Shown in pieces: positions 8,978 to 17,202 of a DNA stretch of 64,000 nucleotides. The notes below the pieces were generated by a model, which worked only from the letters and a program-made list of their open reading frames with translations, ran no database searches and was not told where the DNA came from. Position 1 is the first letter of the stretch. Each line of letters starts with the position of its first letter. This DNA is from Planctomycetota bacterium (GTDB lineage Bacteria; Planctomycetota; B15-G4). Made by a program: the position numbers and the translations under genes. Location of the stretch: positions 175,507-239,506 of the forward strand of contig JAJDEO010000024.1 in the NCBI GenBank assembly GCA_029259745.1, given 5' to 3'.

Positions 8978-10645
8978 TCAGTGATTGTGACCGGCGTGCG
9001 GGTCGACGGCATCGTCGCGCTGGAGCGCGAGGCTCAACTCGAACGCGCCGCTCTGCACGACACGCGCGCCGGGACGCAGGTCACCGGCGCCATCGAGTGG
9101 GATCACGACGACGGTGTCGTCGCGGTACGACACGACGACGGGCACAGCGAGAAAGGTGTTTTCGTCCTCGGCATAGATGACCGTGTCGGGTCCATCCGAC
9201 GTGACGGCCGAGACCGGGAGCACGTAGACGGCGTCCGTCGTCGCGATCGGAATGTGCACCAGGAAACGCTGGCCCTCGCGGAGCGCCCACGTGCGCCGTC
9301 GGTGTCCGCGCGACGACTCGGCTTCCGAACGCACGGAGTTCTTCACTTCGAGGTACGCGTAAGTCGCGCCGCCGGCAGCGCCATCGACGTAGGCCACACT
9401 GAGACCACCGAGATACGGCGCCGCGCCCATGACGAGCGGCGAGGCCGTGAAGTCGCGATCGCGTTCGGCAGCATCGAGCATGGCAGCGACCTCGTTGCCG
9501 AGTGGCTCGGCGCGCAGAACCAGGCGCTGCGCGTCGTGCAGCAGCACGAGTTCGTCCCCCGCTTCGACGTGTGCGCCGACTTTCGCGTACACCTGCATGA
9601 CGTCCCACGCGTCGTTCCCGACGAGCGGCGGCGCGACCACCTCGACGATCGGCTCGAGCGCGCCGAGTGAGTGAAGCTGACGCACGTCGTCGAGCGAGTG
9701 ACCATCGAGCAGAAGGACGCCGACGTCGAGAAAGCGATGGCCGACGTCGACCGCCGCGACCCACTCGGCGAGTTCCTGTGACGCGAGTCCGCTCGCCGTG
9801 AGCTCACCAATCGTCGCCGTCGCCCACGGCAGGGATTGAAGCTCAGCCGGTAACGCTTCGAAGAGCGCCTGACCGGCGTCCGACCACAGCCCGTTCTTGA
9901 CGAGCGCGCGCTGCCACGCGGCCTGGTCGAACGGCGGCAGGGCCGCACCCGACACGACTGCGGTGATCTGGTCCTCGGTGAGGCCGTGTTTCTCGAGCTC
10001 ATGTTCGAACTTCTCGTAGTTCTTCTCGGCCCGCGTGAGGGCGTAGCGCAACTCGATCGCGCGTTGGCGCGGCAGAACTGGCAGCTCGCCGTCGACGCTC
10101 TCCGTGAACGGCTCGACACGCTCGAGTTCTGCGCGCGAGATCCGGACCTCTTCGGCCGCCGCGCGTAACTCGAGAACGTTGTCGTGCAGACGTTCCTGGG
10201 CGGGCTCGAGCAAGGCTGCCGTGAGCGTGAGCTTCGGGCGTGGCAGCGGGTCGCGCGTCAGTGTCACGACGACCGAACCCGGTTCGACGACGGAGCCGCG
10301 CTCGACCTCGAGGCTCACCACGCGCCCGCCGATCGGCGCGAAGAGCGGCTGGTGCGTGAGCGGCGTCTCGACGATCGTGGCGGCCACGGGCAACGTGCGC
10401 ACGAACGTCTCGGGCGCGAGCGGCGCGATACGCACGCCGAGGTTCTCAAGCGTTGCGGCCGAGAGTTCGGCTTCGTCGTCGCTGTGGTCTTCCTCGTCGT
10501 CATGATCGTGGCCCGAGTGATCGTGGCCGTGGTCGTCATGATCGTCCTCGACACCACCGTCGCCCGCCGTCTTCTGACCGACGATCAACCCGATCGCCGT
10601 GCAGAGCACCGCAACGATCACCACTTCCCAGCGTGAGGTCTTCAT
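8978..10645 (-). CDS. RND efflux periplasmic adaptor, CusB/CzcB type
   Basis: This is the 555-residue membrane-fusion subunit linking the RND pump to the outer-membrane channel. An N-terminal membrane anchor (VVIVAVLCTAIGLIVGQK) is followed by a strongly acidic and His-rich stretch (repeats of DHDDHGHDHSGHDHDDEE) and ends with HAGHNH, so both termini look metal-binding. The core has the usual lipoyl half (PLFAPIGGRVVSLEVERGSV), a long helical hairpin insert from about residue 130 to 290 and beta-barrel parts. The insert is longer than usual for CusB. The ATG at 10645 shares one base with the upstream stop (TGATG) and has AAGGAG 7 nt ahead; a GTG lies one codon upstream. It is co-transcribed and probably translationally coupled with the channel gene. 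Confidence 0.9.
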   Translation of the reverse strand: MKTSRWEVVIVAVLCTAIGLIVGQKTAGDGGVEDDHDDHGHDHSGHDHDDEEDHSDDEAELSAATLENLGVRIAPLAPETFVRTLPVAATIVETPLTHQPLFAPIGGRVVSLEVERGSVVEPGSVVVTLTRDPLPRPKLTLTAALLEPAQERLHDNVLELRAAAEEVRISRAELERVEPFTESVDGELPVLPRQRAIELRYALTRAEKNYEKFEHELEKHGLTEDQITAVVSGAALPPFDQAAWQRALVKNGLWSDAGQALFEALPAELQSLPWATATIGELTASGLASQELAEWVAAVDVGHRFLDVGVLLLDGHSLDDVRQLHSLGALEPIVEVVAPPLVGNDAWDVMQVYAKVGAHVEAGDELVLLHDAQRLVLRAEPLGNEVAAMLDAAERDRDFTASPLVMGAAPYLGGLSVAYVDGAAGGATYAYLEVKNSVRSEAESSRGHRRRTWALREGQRFLVHIPIATTDAVYVLPVSAVTSDGPDTVIYAEDENTFLAVPVVVSYRDDTVVVIPLDGAGDLRPGARVVQSGAFELSLALQRDDAVDPHAGHNH

Positions 10646-12048
10646 CACGAATCTCCTTCGTCCGACGCGTCGGCGTCGACGGTCAGTTCAGCGGGTGGAG
10701 CGAGTGACGCATCGCTCGGAAACGTCGTCAACGGAACACCGACGGCTCGCTCGAGTGCGAGCCAGGCCATGTGTTCGGCAAGCTGTGCGTCGAGTGCCTC
10801 GGCGCGCACGGTGCGCAGGCTGCGCGCCGCGTCGAGCAGTTCGAGTGCGCCGGACGCGCCGGCTTCGAGCGAGCGACGCGCGATGTCGCCGTGTCGACGA
10901 GCCGCCGGGAGCACGTCGTGTTCGAGCCACGCGCGACGCTCGCGAGCGCGCTCGATCTGCGCGAGGGCGCGTTCGACATCACTGACGATGCGACGCGCCG
11001 CCGACTCGTAACGCGTCGCGATCTCGTCGCGTGCCGCGCGTGCCTGGGCGATCGACTGCTCGTTGCGGTCGAAGATCGGCAGCGTCCACCCGAGTGAAAG
11101 CCCGTAGCGCGTCTGGCGTTCGCCGGCCTCGGCACCGAGTGACGTGCCGAGCACGAGGTCGGGGTACTGGCGCGCGATCTCGAGGCGCACGGCCTGCTCG
11201 GCGACGGCGTGTTCGCCTCGAAGGCGGAAGAGCTGGGCATTCTCGGTGACGACGAGTCGCTCGAGTTCGGGCCAGCTCGGCACGGCGCTCGGGGGCGTCG
11301 GGAAGAGCAGCTCGGAGACATCGCCGAGGTCATCCGTCGTCACACCGACGAGACGCGCGACATCGGCAGATGCCGAGACGACCGATGCGAGGGTGTCGAG
11401 AGCGACCCCGCGTTCGCGCGCGAGATCGAGTTCGAACGACGACACGTCGAGCGCCGCGGCCCCGCCGGCAACGACGAGGGCGTTCGACGTCTTGACGGAG
11501 GCTTCGGCCGCCGCGACGAGTTCGTCACTCAACGCCGCGCGCTCGTGGGCGATCGCCAAGGCGACGAGCCGTCCGCGCAGCTCGAGGAGCACTTCGCGGA
11601 ACGTCGCGAGCGCATCGATGCGCGCACTCTCGGCGAGCGCGGCGTGCAGGTCGTCCTGGCGCGCGAGCCGATCGCCGGATGGGATCGTGATCGAGACGTC
11701 AGCGAACGGCACGACCCGGTTCGTATCGACGTTCTTGCCCTGTGCGCCTTCGAGCCCCAGCGACAGCCCCGGGTTGGGCCAGGGCGTCGGGATCTCGGCC
11801 CGCGCGAGGGCCGTGTGGTAGCGCGCGATCGCGTCGCGGACATCGGGGCCGTGAGCCGACATCGATGTCACGGCACGCGCAAGGGTCAGCGGATCGCGCG
11901 GCGGCGTGCGCGCATCACGCTCGGCAAGCAACGCCGCAACGACGTCCTCCGGGAGCGGCGCGGGCGTGTACTCGGTGGTCGACCGACACGACGTCAAGGC
12001 GACGGCGAGGGCGAACGCAACGAGAGTGTTGTGGTGTGGGTTCTGCAT
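10645..12048 (-). CDS. Outer-membrane efflux lipoprotein, TolC/CusC-like
   Basis: This 467-residue channel subunit belongs to the metal efflux system. The chosen ATG at 12048 gives a lipoprotein signal, MQNPHHNTLVAFALAVALTSC, with Cys21 as the lipid site. Two OEP-type repeats of long alpha-helices follow, with landmarks PWPNPGLSLGLEGAQG in the first and QYPDLVLGTSLGAEAGERQ in the second, and many Ala/Arg/Glu-rich helices. The stop overlaps the adaptor start by one base. The small metal-binding-like secreted protein lies 60 nt upstream, so the order is secreted protein, channel, adaptor, pump. Only a weak ribosome-binding site (GGAACG) is visible, so the start rests mainly on the lipobox. Confidence 0.88.
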   Translation of the reverse strand: MQNPHHNTLVAFALAVALTSCRSTTEYTPAPLPEDVVAALLAERDARTPPRDPLTLARAVTSMSAHGPDVRDAIARYHTALARAEIPTPWPNPGLSLGLEGAQGKNVDTNRVVPFADVSITIPSGDRLARQDDLHAALAESARIDALATFREVLLELRGRLVALAIAHERAALSDELVAAAEASVKTSNALVVAGGAAALDVSSFELDLARERGVALDTLASVVSASADVARLVGVTTDDLGDVSELLFPTPPSAVPSWPELERLVVTENAQLFRLRGEHAVAEQAVRLEIARQYPDLVLGTSLGAEAGERQTRYGLSLGWTLPIFDRNEQSIAQARAARDEIATRYESAARRIVSDVERALAQIERARERRAWLEHDVLPAARRHGDIARRSLEAGASGALELLDAARSLRTVRAEALDAQLAEHMAWLALERAVGVPLTTFPSDASLAPPAELTVDADASDEGDS

Positions 12049-12108
12049 GAGACGTTCCGAGAGTCGAGACACATCCCCCAACGGGGAGACGACGACACAC
12101 GGACGATC

Positions 12109-12528
12109 TCAGAGCAGCAGCACGACCGAACGGATCAGCGCGGCGCCACGTGGAACGCTCGCTGCGACGACATCGAGACGACGCCCCGCGTCGCGCAAGA
12201 ACACGGGCCACGGCACGACAACAAAGGGCGTCGCCGCCTCGGCCGAGCAGTCGAGCATGAACCTCCCAGCGTCGACATCCAACGACGCCTCGAGCGGGTC
12301 GACGACGACGTCGTGGCACGGACCGTGCTCGTCGACGTCGGGCTCAGGAGCCTCGGACTCACCGGCCCCGGGCTCATGGTCGCAGGGGCACGGCTCACCG
12401 GCCTCACCCAGCTCCACGTGCCCATCGTGCCCGAAACACACCGCCACCCCGGCCGCCGGCGGCATGGCCGCGAACAGCGCGACGACGAGGACGAACCACG
12501 TCGAGAGGCGATGGAGGTGGGAAGGCAT
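12109..12528 (-). CDS. Small secreted Cys/His/acid-rich protein heading the efflux operon
   Basis: This 139-residue protein starts at 12528 with a signal peptide (MPSHLHRLSTWFVLVVALFA, cleavage after PPAAG). The mature part carries a dense cluster of potential metal ligands, VCFGHDGHVELGEAGEPCP then CDHEP and GPCHDVVVD, and later a hydrophobic C-terminal half. I recognise no named family, but small secreted proteins of this composition are often found beside copper and zinc efflux genes. It is the promoter-proximal gene of the operon, 60 nt ahead of the channel gene. Inference: a periplasmic metal-binding or sensing accessory. The longer frame upstream lacks coding character and is not used. 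Confidence 0.65.
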   Translation of the reverse strand: MPSHLHRLSTWFVLVVALFAAMPPAAGVAVCFGHDGHVELGEAGEPCPCDHEPGAGESEAPEPDVDEHGPCHDVVVDPLEASLDVDAGRFMLDCSAEAATPFVVVPWPVFLRDAGRRLDVVAASVPRGAALIRSVVLLL

Positions 12529-12868
12529 GGAAGACTCGTCGGATCCGTGGGCGGTGCGGCTTGAGCATACACGCCGCTGGTTGGCGGCCGTTGGAGCGAT
12601 TGTGCGGGTGCCGAGCTTGGCTGCAACTTCGAATGCCGGCAGGAGCCCTAAGCAGCCTGTCGAAGGTGCCCGTGTGGGAACGAAGGCGAAGCGGTGGATT
12701 CGTCGAGGCTCCCGCGTTTGCACAGGCGCACTCGGGTGCGTGCGGCGCGTCGGATGAGTTTCTCAACGGGCTGCTCAGCAGCCCTCGGTAGGGTCGATGG
12801 CTTTACGGGCCGCGAGGCGCATAATCGAGCCCACGCCCGTCCGCCTCACCCCGACCTCATGGTTCGAC
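12529..12868. other. Divergent intergenic region with palindromes
   Basis: This stretch separates the leftward efflux operon from the rightward sulfotransferase gene and must hold both promoters, though no clear -35/-10 pair stands out. It carries a copy of a structured repeat core (12685-12708) and a perfect 17-nt palindrome, GGGCTGCTCAGCAGCCC (12768-12784). No gene is supported. Confidence 0.5.
12666..12731 (+). repeat. Structured repeat, copy 1 (divergent arms)
   Basis: The 24-nt core at 12685-12708 (GGCGAA, two bases, then GGTGGATTCGTCGAGG) matches the core at 48177-48200 at 22 of 24 positions. In RNA the core folds as GGCGAA pairing with UUCGUC. GTGC at 12666 and GCAC at 12728 can close an outer stem, so the whole element is hairpin-like although its arms differ from the other copy. 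Confidence 0.5.
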
Positions 12869-13786
12869 ATGGCCCCCGCGCCCACGACTTCCGAGCTGAC
12901 GACGACGGGCGCTCCGACGTTCATCGTCGGCGTCCCGCGCTCCGGCACGACGCTGCTGCGCTCGCTGCTCGACGAGCACCCGCGCCTCTTCGTCCCACCC
13001 GCCGAGACCTTCGCGATCAACTGGGCGCGCGAGGCCGATCCCGTGTCGAGCTTCTTCGAGATCACGCGCTACGACGCGCTGTACCCCACCGGCACCGACG
13101 CGCGGACGACGCTCGAGAGCGCCATGCGCGCCGCCATCCCGGCACCGACGTCCCCCACGGCCGCCGTCGTCGCCACGATGGAAGCGCTCGCGGCCGTCGC
13201 AGGGCGCAGCGACTTCGATCGCTGGATCGAGAAGACGCCCAAGCATCACCTCATCGTCCCCGAGCTGCTCAGGAACCTAGGCCCCGACGTGCGCGTGCTG
13301 TGGATGATCCGCGATCCGCGCGCCACGCTCGCGAGCCAGCGGCGGCGCTGGGGCAAGCGCCGCATCCTGAGCTTCGCGCGCCGTTGGGCCGTGGCCGAGG
13401 AACTCGCGGCGCGCTTCGAGACGAGCGAGCAGGTGCACGTCGTGCGCTACGAATCGCTCGTCACGGATCCCAACAACGTGATGCGCGACGTGGCCAGTCA
13501 CCTCGACCTCGAGTGGCACGACTGCCTGCTGACAACCACGCGCGCCGGCGAGCCCTGGGCGGGCAGTTCGGGCTACCAAGCCGTGTCGCCGGCCTCGCTC
13601 ACGCGCTACCGCGAAGAACTCCCCGCGACGACGTTGCGCGCCATCGATGCACTCCTCGCCCCGCGCATGAAGCGCCGCGGCTACACGCCCGACAGCTCGG
13701 CGAGCAAAGCGCTCGGCGGCGTCGTGCGCCCGGCGCAGGAATGGCGCGTGAAGAAGGCCGTCGACAAGGTGCTCGCGCTGGGCTGA
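12869..13786 (+). CDS. Sulfotransferase family protein
   Basis: This cytoplasmic PAPS-dependent sulfotransferase-like enzyme has 305 residues from the ATG at 12869. Upstream in-frame codons include TTA and ATA, which are rare here, so the earlier ATG at 12797 is disfavoured. The 5'-phosphosulfate loop FIVGVPRSGTTLLRSLLDEHP sits at the N-terminus, as usual for the fold. RWIEKTPKHHLIVPELL and VLWMIRDPRATLASQRRRW supply the 3'-phosphate-binding region (R...S), and FARRWAVAEELAARF follows. The acceptor substrate is unknown; bacterial members sulfate carbohydrates or lipids. The gene ends 3 nt from the convergent gene at 13790. Confidence 0.87.
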   Translation: MAPAPTTSELTTTGAPTFIVGVPRSGTTLLRSLLDEHPRLFVPPAETFAINWAREADPVSSFFEITRYDALYPTGTDARTTLESAMRAAIPAPTSPTAAVVATMEALAAVAGRSDFDRWIEKTPKHHLIVPELLRNLGPDVRVLWMIRDPRATLASQRRRWGKRRILSFARRWAVAEELAARFETSEQVHVVRYESLVTDPNNVMRDVASHLDLEWHDCLLTTTRAGEPWAGSSGYQAVSPASLTRYREELPATTLRAIDALLAPRMKRRGYTPDSSASKALGGVVRPAQEWRVKKAVDKVLALG

Positions 13787-13789
13787 CAG

Positions 13790-14362
13790 CTACTTGCAGT
13801 CGTGCGGACCGCCACATGCGCCGCGCGTTCCGAGTGCCGTCTGTGGCTTGATCCGCAGCGGCAGCCACTCGAGCACGACCTTGTCGCGCTTGGCATCAGT
13901 GACACGGAACTTCACGGCGAACTTCTCGTCGGCGTCTTCGATCTGCATGACGTAGATGGCCGACTTCTCGGGCGCGAAGCAGTTGGTCATCCACCCGTCG
14001 GCTGGGATCGCCGTCACGTCGTCGAGCTTCTTGCCTTCGACACGTACCACACGATTCGTCGCCCCACCGTCGGAGACATGGATGCTTCCGCAGACGTCGA
14101 AGACGAGATCGACTTCGTTGCCGTGCTCGTCGAGATCCTGGCTCGCGTGGCGAAAGCTGTACGCGCACTTGCCGTAGGCAGCGTTGTCCTCGCGCTGGAC
14201 GAGCGTCACACGCTCGGCCTTCTCGGCCGGCACGACGTAGTCGAGCCCCGCGCCCGCCAGAACGGCTCCGGACAGAGCCCCCACGATCCAACCCACGAGT
14301 CGCCGACTGTTCAGGCATCCTCTCCGAGACGAAATCAGTTCCTGACCGAGAGCGTCAGCCAT
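13790..14362 (-). CDS. Membrane-anchored protein of unknown function
   Basis: This 190-residue protein runs from the ATG at 14362 (a GTG three codons upstream is also possible). One transmembrane helix lies at residues 25-45 (LVGWIVGALSGAVLAGAGLD), followed by an extracytoplasmic domain of about 140 residues with four or five Cys (KCAYSF, DVCGS, NCFAPEKS, ACGGPHDCK) that may form disulfides. No family is recognised. The ATG lacks a good ribosome-binding site of its own. However, it overlaps the end of a 14-codon ORF that has an excellent one (14355-14399), so translation is probably coupled. Confidence 0.65.
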   Translation of the reverse strand: MADALGQELISSRRGCLNSRRLVGWIVGALSGAVLAGAGLDYVVPAEKAERVTLVQREDNAAYGKCAYSFRHASQDLDEHGNEVDLVFDVCGSIHVSDGGATNRVVRVEGKKLDDVTAIPADGWMTNCFAPEKSAIYVMQIEDADEKFAVKFRVTDAKRDKVVLEWLPLRIKPQTALGTRGACGGPHDCK

Positions 14363-14399
14363 CGCCGACACCGAACAAAACGCTGAAGATGCGAGTCAT
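14355..14399 (-). CDS. Possible 14-residue leader peptide coupled to the downstream gene
   Basis: The ATG at 14399 is preceded by GGGGAGGTG at ideal spacing and encodes a short hydrophobic peptide, MTRIFSVLFGVGDG. Its TGA lies inside the first codons of the next gene (ATGGCTGA), giving an 8-nt overlap. The downstream start has no ribosome-binding site of its own. This is the arrangement of a translational-coupling leader; expression is unproven. Confidence 0.4.
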   Translation of the reverse strand: MTRIFSVLFGVGDG

Positions 14400-14736
14400 G
14401 CGGACACCTCCCCTTGGAGCGATCGACCGGCATGATCGCATGCCACCGAGGCCCCATGGCCAGCTTCGCGCCAGGCGGGTGAGAGATCTCCTCCCACCTT
14501 TGTCCCCGCCGGCGTTGCCCCTCGTCCCGACCCGAGATCTCACATGGCCCGTTGAGACGACGCGATGGCGAAGTCCCCGTTCGTCTCCCGTAGCCCCGAC
14601 GGCAACGCAGCCGTCCCCAAGCTGCATGTCACGACGAAGTGCCATGGAGATCGACAGACCCTTGAAATGAGATCACCTCGGCCGGGGTCGCGCTCCGGCC
14701 GAGGTGTGACATCGCTTCAATCGAAAAGGGCAGAGA
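14400..14736. other. Intergenic region, no gene
   Basis: This lies between the leftward Hint-domain gene and the leader ORF. It contains the terminator of the Hint gene. Frames crossing it are Pro/Arg-rich shadows without start signals. Promoter elements for 14399 must lie here but are not obvious. Confidence 0.5.
14674..14706 (-). terminator. Terminator of the Hint-domain gene
   Basis: CACCTCGGCCGG and its exact complement form a 12-bp stem with a 9-nt loop, 30 nt past the stop of 14737-15930. On the minus strand it is followed by a moderately T-rich tract (ATCTCATTTC). Confidence 0.7.
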
Positions 14737-15930
14737 TCAGAACGCCTCGGCGTACAGACCGCTCGTGCCCACAAAGTAGCCGTCGCCCTCTTCGACGAGG
14801 ATGTGGCAGACCGATGTGACCTCATCGCTGATGCCGACCTCACAGGCATCGATGCTGTCGACCATCGACCACTTGCCCGTGATGTCGAGCACTTCACCGA
14901 ACCCGAGCTTCTCGGCGGGGATCCAGCCGTCGGGGCCCATCATCATGTGACCACGCGTCGACCGGATGGCGTCGTCGCCGAGGTACATGACCGACTCGAT
15001 GTGGTCTTCGTGCACCTCGCGGTGGGACACGGCCGTGATGATCATCTCGCCTTCGGCGTTGCGTGAGTAGATCGCGTCGCCGACCTCGAGTGACTGGATC
15101 TCGACGAGTCCGTTGGGCGTGTGCACGAGCGTGTCGCCTGCGAACGTGACGCACGGCTTCGGGTAGGGACGCGGCGTCGGCGTCGGCGGAACCGGCGTCG
15201 GCGAGGGCTTCGGCTTCGGAATCGCGATCCCGAGGCACGCACCGCACGTGATGCACGCACCCCAGCACGGCGGCGGCGCCTCACCAACCCAGATGCACGC
15301 GACACAGGTGCCACAGGCCGTCGTCGCGACCCACCATGGACAATCGGCGTCCGCGGCCTTCGCCGCGTCGGCAGTGCGGCCGTCGCCGAACTCCGTCGGG
15401 TTCTCGAAGGGCTGCGACGTCGGGCTGTCGCCGAGCGCCTTGCGGATTGCCATGTCGGAGAGCACGGCCGCTTGGAAGTGGATCGCGCGCTTCGCCTGTT
15501 CGAGGCCCAGGTCTTCCGTCACCGCCATCGGCCCGGTGACGCCCTCGCCCTTGAGCTGCCCGATGTAGTCCTGTTCGGAATACAAGTACATGTAGTCACC
15601 ACCGGTCAACGTGAGCAGTGGCGGCTCACCGACCAGGTCGGTGGCTGTGAACATGTAGCCCTCGAGGCCCTCGGCTTCCTTGAGGAGGCCGCCCATCACC
15701 TGACCGATGAACGCCCCCTTCGCGTCGAGGAGATCGATGATGTCGACCATCTCGCCGCCGATCTTCTTGCCTTCGTAGACTCGATAGGCGCGGATGCCGA
15801 GGTCTTGCGCGTTGGCGTTCGCCGCGAGCAAGTAGTGGTCGTTGCCGCAGTCCTGGCCCGAGGCCGGTTGAGGCATGGCGAACGCGCCGGCAGCCAGCGC
15901 GGCCGCCATGGTCCATTCGAAACTTCTCAT
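14737..15930 (-). CDS. Secreted Cys-rich protein with C-terminal Hint domain
   Basis: This 397-residue protein starts at the ATG at 15930, with AAGGAG 8 nt ahead, and a signal peptide (MRSFEWTMAAALAAGAFAMP) follows. Residues 26-200 are an unrecognised soluble domain. Residues 200-235 form a Cys-rich segment (CPWWVATTACGTCVACIW, CWGACITCGACLG), then a Pro/Lys/Thr linker of P-x-P repeats. From Cys260 the protein matches a Hint (hedgehog/intein) module: CVTFAGDTLVHTPNGLVEI then VGDAIYSRN (block A), TRGHMMMGPDGWIPAEKL (block B with T..H) and VCHILVEEGDGYFVGTSG near the end. The usual terminal His-Asn of inteins is absent; the chain ends LYAEAF. Splicing is therefore not expected, but an N-S acyl shift and cleavage at Cys260, as in hedgehog proteins, is possible. 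The gene is monocistronic with its own terminator. Confidence 0.85.
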   Translation of the reverse strand: MRSFEWTMAAALAAGAFAMPQPASGQDCGNDHYLLAANANAQDLGIRAYRVYEGKKIGGEMVDIIDLLDAKGAFIGQVMGGLLKEAEGLEGYMFTATDLVGEPPLLTLTGGDYMYLYSEQDYIGQLKGEGVTGPMAVTEDLGLEQAKRAIHFQAAVLSDMAIRKALGDSPTSQPFENPTEFGDGRTADAAKAADADCPWWVATTACGTCVACIWVGEAPPPCWGACITCGACLGIAIPKPKPSPTPVPPTPTPRPYPKPCVTFAGDTLVHTPNGLVEIQSLEVGDAIYSRNAEGEMIITAVSHREVHEDHIESVMYLGDDAIRSTRGHMMMGPDGWIPAEKLGFGEVLDITGKWSMVDSIDACEVGISDEVTSVCHILVEEGDGYFVGTSGLYAEAF

Positions 15931-16067
15931 GGTAGAGCTCCTTCGTGGGATGACGTGCCGTCGCAACCCAACGCAGAGCCACGACGCACCCCACGAACCG
16001 AGAGCACTCGGACCGTGTGACCAGAAGCTCGCAGATTCGTAGAAAAATAGTTCGGCGAGGCGTCACC

Positions 16068-16496
16068 TCACGCAGCGGCAGAGCCCGTCGTCCGGCGAGT
16101 TCGCGCGAGGAGATCGATCAACGCGCCGATCATCACCGCGGCGGTGTAGGCCAGGATGTCGAGAGGATCGAAGGTGCCCGAAGTGAACGCCAAGGGGGTG
16201 CCCGCGAAGTCAACCAGCTGGCAAAGCTCCCAGGCCAAGCTCCCGCCCCAGGCCACGAGGCTCGCGAGGAGGAAGGCTCGCGAACGAACGGCAAACACCG
16301 TGCGCGCGAGCATCAACTGGATCATGAGCGTTCCGGTGATGTCTCCGCCGTAGTTGGTGACGAAACCCGCCGCGACGTGCTTCATCTGCAGGAAGCCCAC
16401 GGTGAAAGCGGCGAGCTGCGTGATGAGTGTGACTCGGTCGTACCACCGCAGGTTGCGCTCGCCGTATCGCTCGAGCAGGGCAGCTTTTCCGCTCAT
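16068..16496 (-). CDS. Small multipass membrane protein
   Basis: This 142-residue protein runs from the ATG at 16496 (MSGKAALLERYGERNLRWYD). Three or four hydrophobic segments are visible: LITQLAAFTVGFLQM, TGTLMIQLMLARTVFAV, AFLLASLVAWGGSLAWELCQ and ILAYTAAVMIGALIDLLA. The motif FTSGTFDPLDILAYTAA before the last helix resembles small integral membrane proteins of unknown function. No ribosome-binding site is convincing. It is isolated from its neighbours, with a 137-nt gap to the Hint gene downstream and 700 nt upstream to the next gene. The function is unknown. Confidence 0.6.
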   Translation of the reverse strand: MSGKAALLERYGERNLRWYDRVTLITQLAAFTVGFLQMKHVAAGFVTNYGGDITGTLMIQLMLARTVFAVRSRAFLLASLVAWGGSLAWELCQLVDFAGTPLAFTSGTFDPLDILAYTAAVMIGALIDLLARTRRTTGSAAA

Positions 16497-17202
16497 GGAA
16501 CTTGGCTCGTGTGTCACCTCTCCGTTCAACCAAACCGCCTTCGCACAGCGCCACATCGTGCGATCAACCTCACGCGCCCTGCAGGTTGGCCAGCCAGGCC
16601 GAAGCGGCTCGAACACTCGACTTTTCGCGTGACAGTCTGATGGGAGCGTCGAGGGGCAGGCGCGTCGGTGCAGTGCGGTCCATCACGTGTCGGACTCTAC
16701 CTCGTGCCGACCGTGTCGCATAGCGCTCGCAAACGTGCGTACTCGTGAGCATGAAGACGCGGTCAGCGGTCGCCGTACATCATCACCGGCCTCGATTCAC
16801 GGCGAAGCCGCCGCTCGCACGTATGTGCCACTCGGTCTCGTCGTGACGGACAGCGACGTGTTCGAAGCCCATGCGCATCCAGACGTCGTAGAACGGCGCC
16901 GGTTCCCAGCGGTGCTTGATGAGCAGCACGCCGTCTTCGTTCATATCGTCGGCATGGGATCGGCGTCGAGGCGGCCGTCGCTCTCGGCAGATCGAGCGTG
17001 ACCGTGGGAGCTCGGGCCCACGCGGGAGCCGTCGTCGGAGTTGCCGGAGGATCCGCGGCGCGTGCATCGATGTCAGCGAGCTCACCGGGTTGGAGCTTGG
17101 TCGCGAGGAGCGGCAGCCACCGGCACCCTCGATCAAGACAACGTCCCGGAGGTCGATCCGTTCACTTCGCGGCTCTGGTAACGTGCGGTCGGTGATTCTG
17201 AC
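16497..17202. other. Gene-poor region with a probable gene remnant
   Basis: This is seven hundred bases between a leftward membrane-protein gene and the rightward phosphotransferase gene. Apart from the short coding-like stretch at 16783-16944, frames here lack starts, ribosome-binding sites and family resemblance. The promoter of the phosphotransferase gene must lie near the right end. Confidence 0.4.
16783..16944 (-). pseudogene. Coding-like remnant, 53 codons
   Basis: From an ATG at 16944 the minus strand reads MNEDGVLLIKHRWEPAPFYD, then VWMRMGFEHVAVRHDETEWH to a TGA at 16783. The composition and the FYDxxxRMGFEHVAVR pattern resemble the tail of a small enzyme, for example an acetyltransferase-like or methyltransferase-like fold. 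There is no good ribosome-binding site, and the frame upstream dissolves into Arg-rich noise. It is best read as the 3' remnant of a lost gene, or possibly a very small protein. Confidence 0.25.

Noticed and set aside
12797..12868. Upstream ATG as the sulfotransferase start
   Set aside because: The extra 24 codons include TTA and ATA, rare in this genome, and lie before the usual N-terminus of the family.
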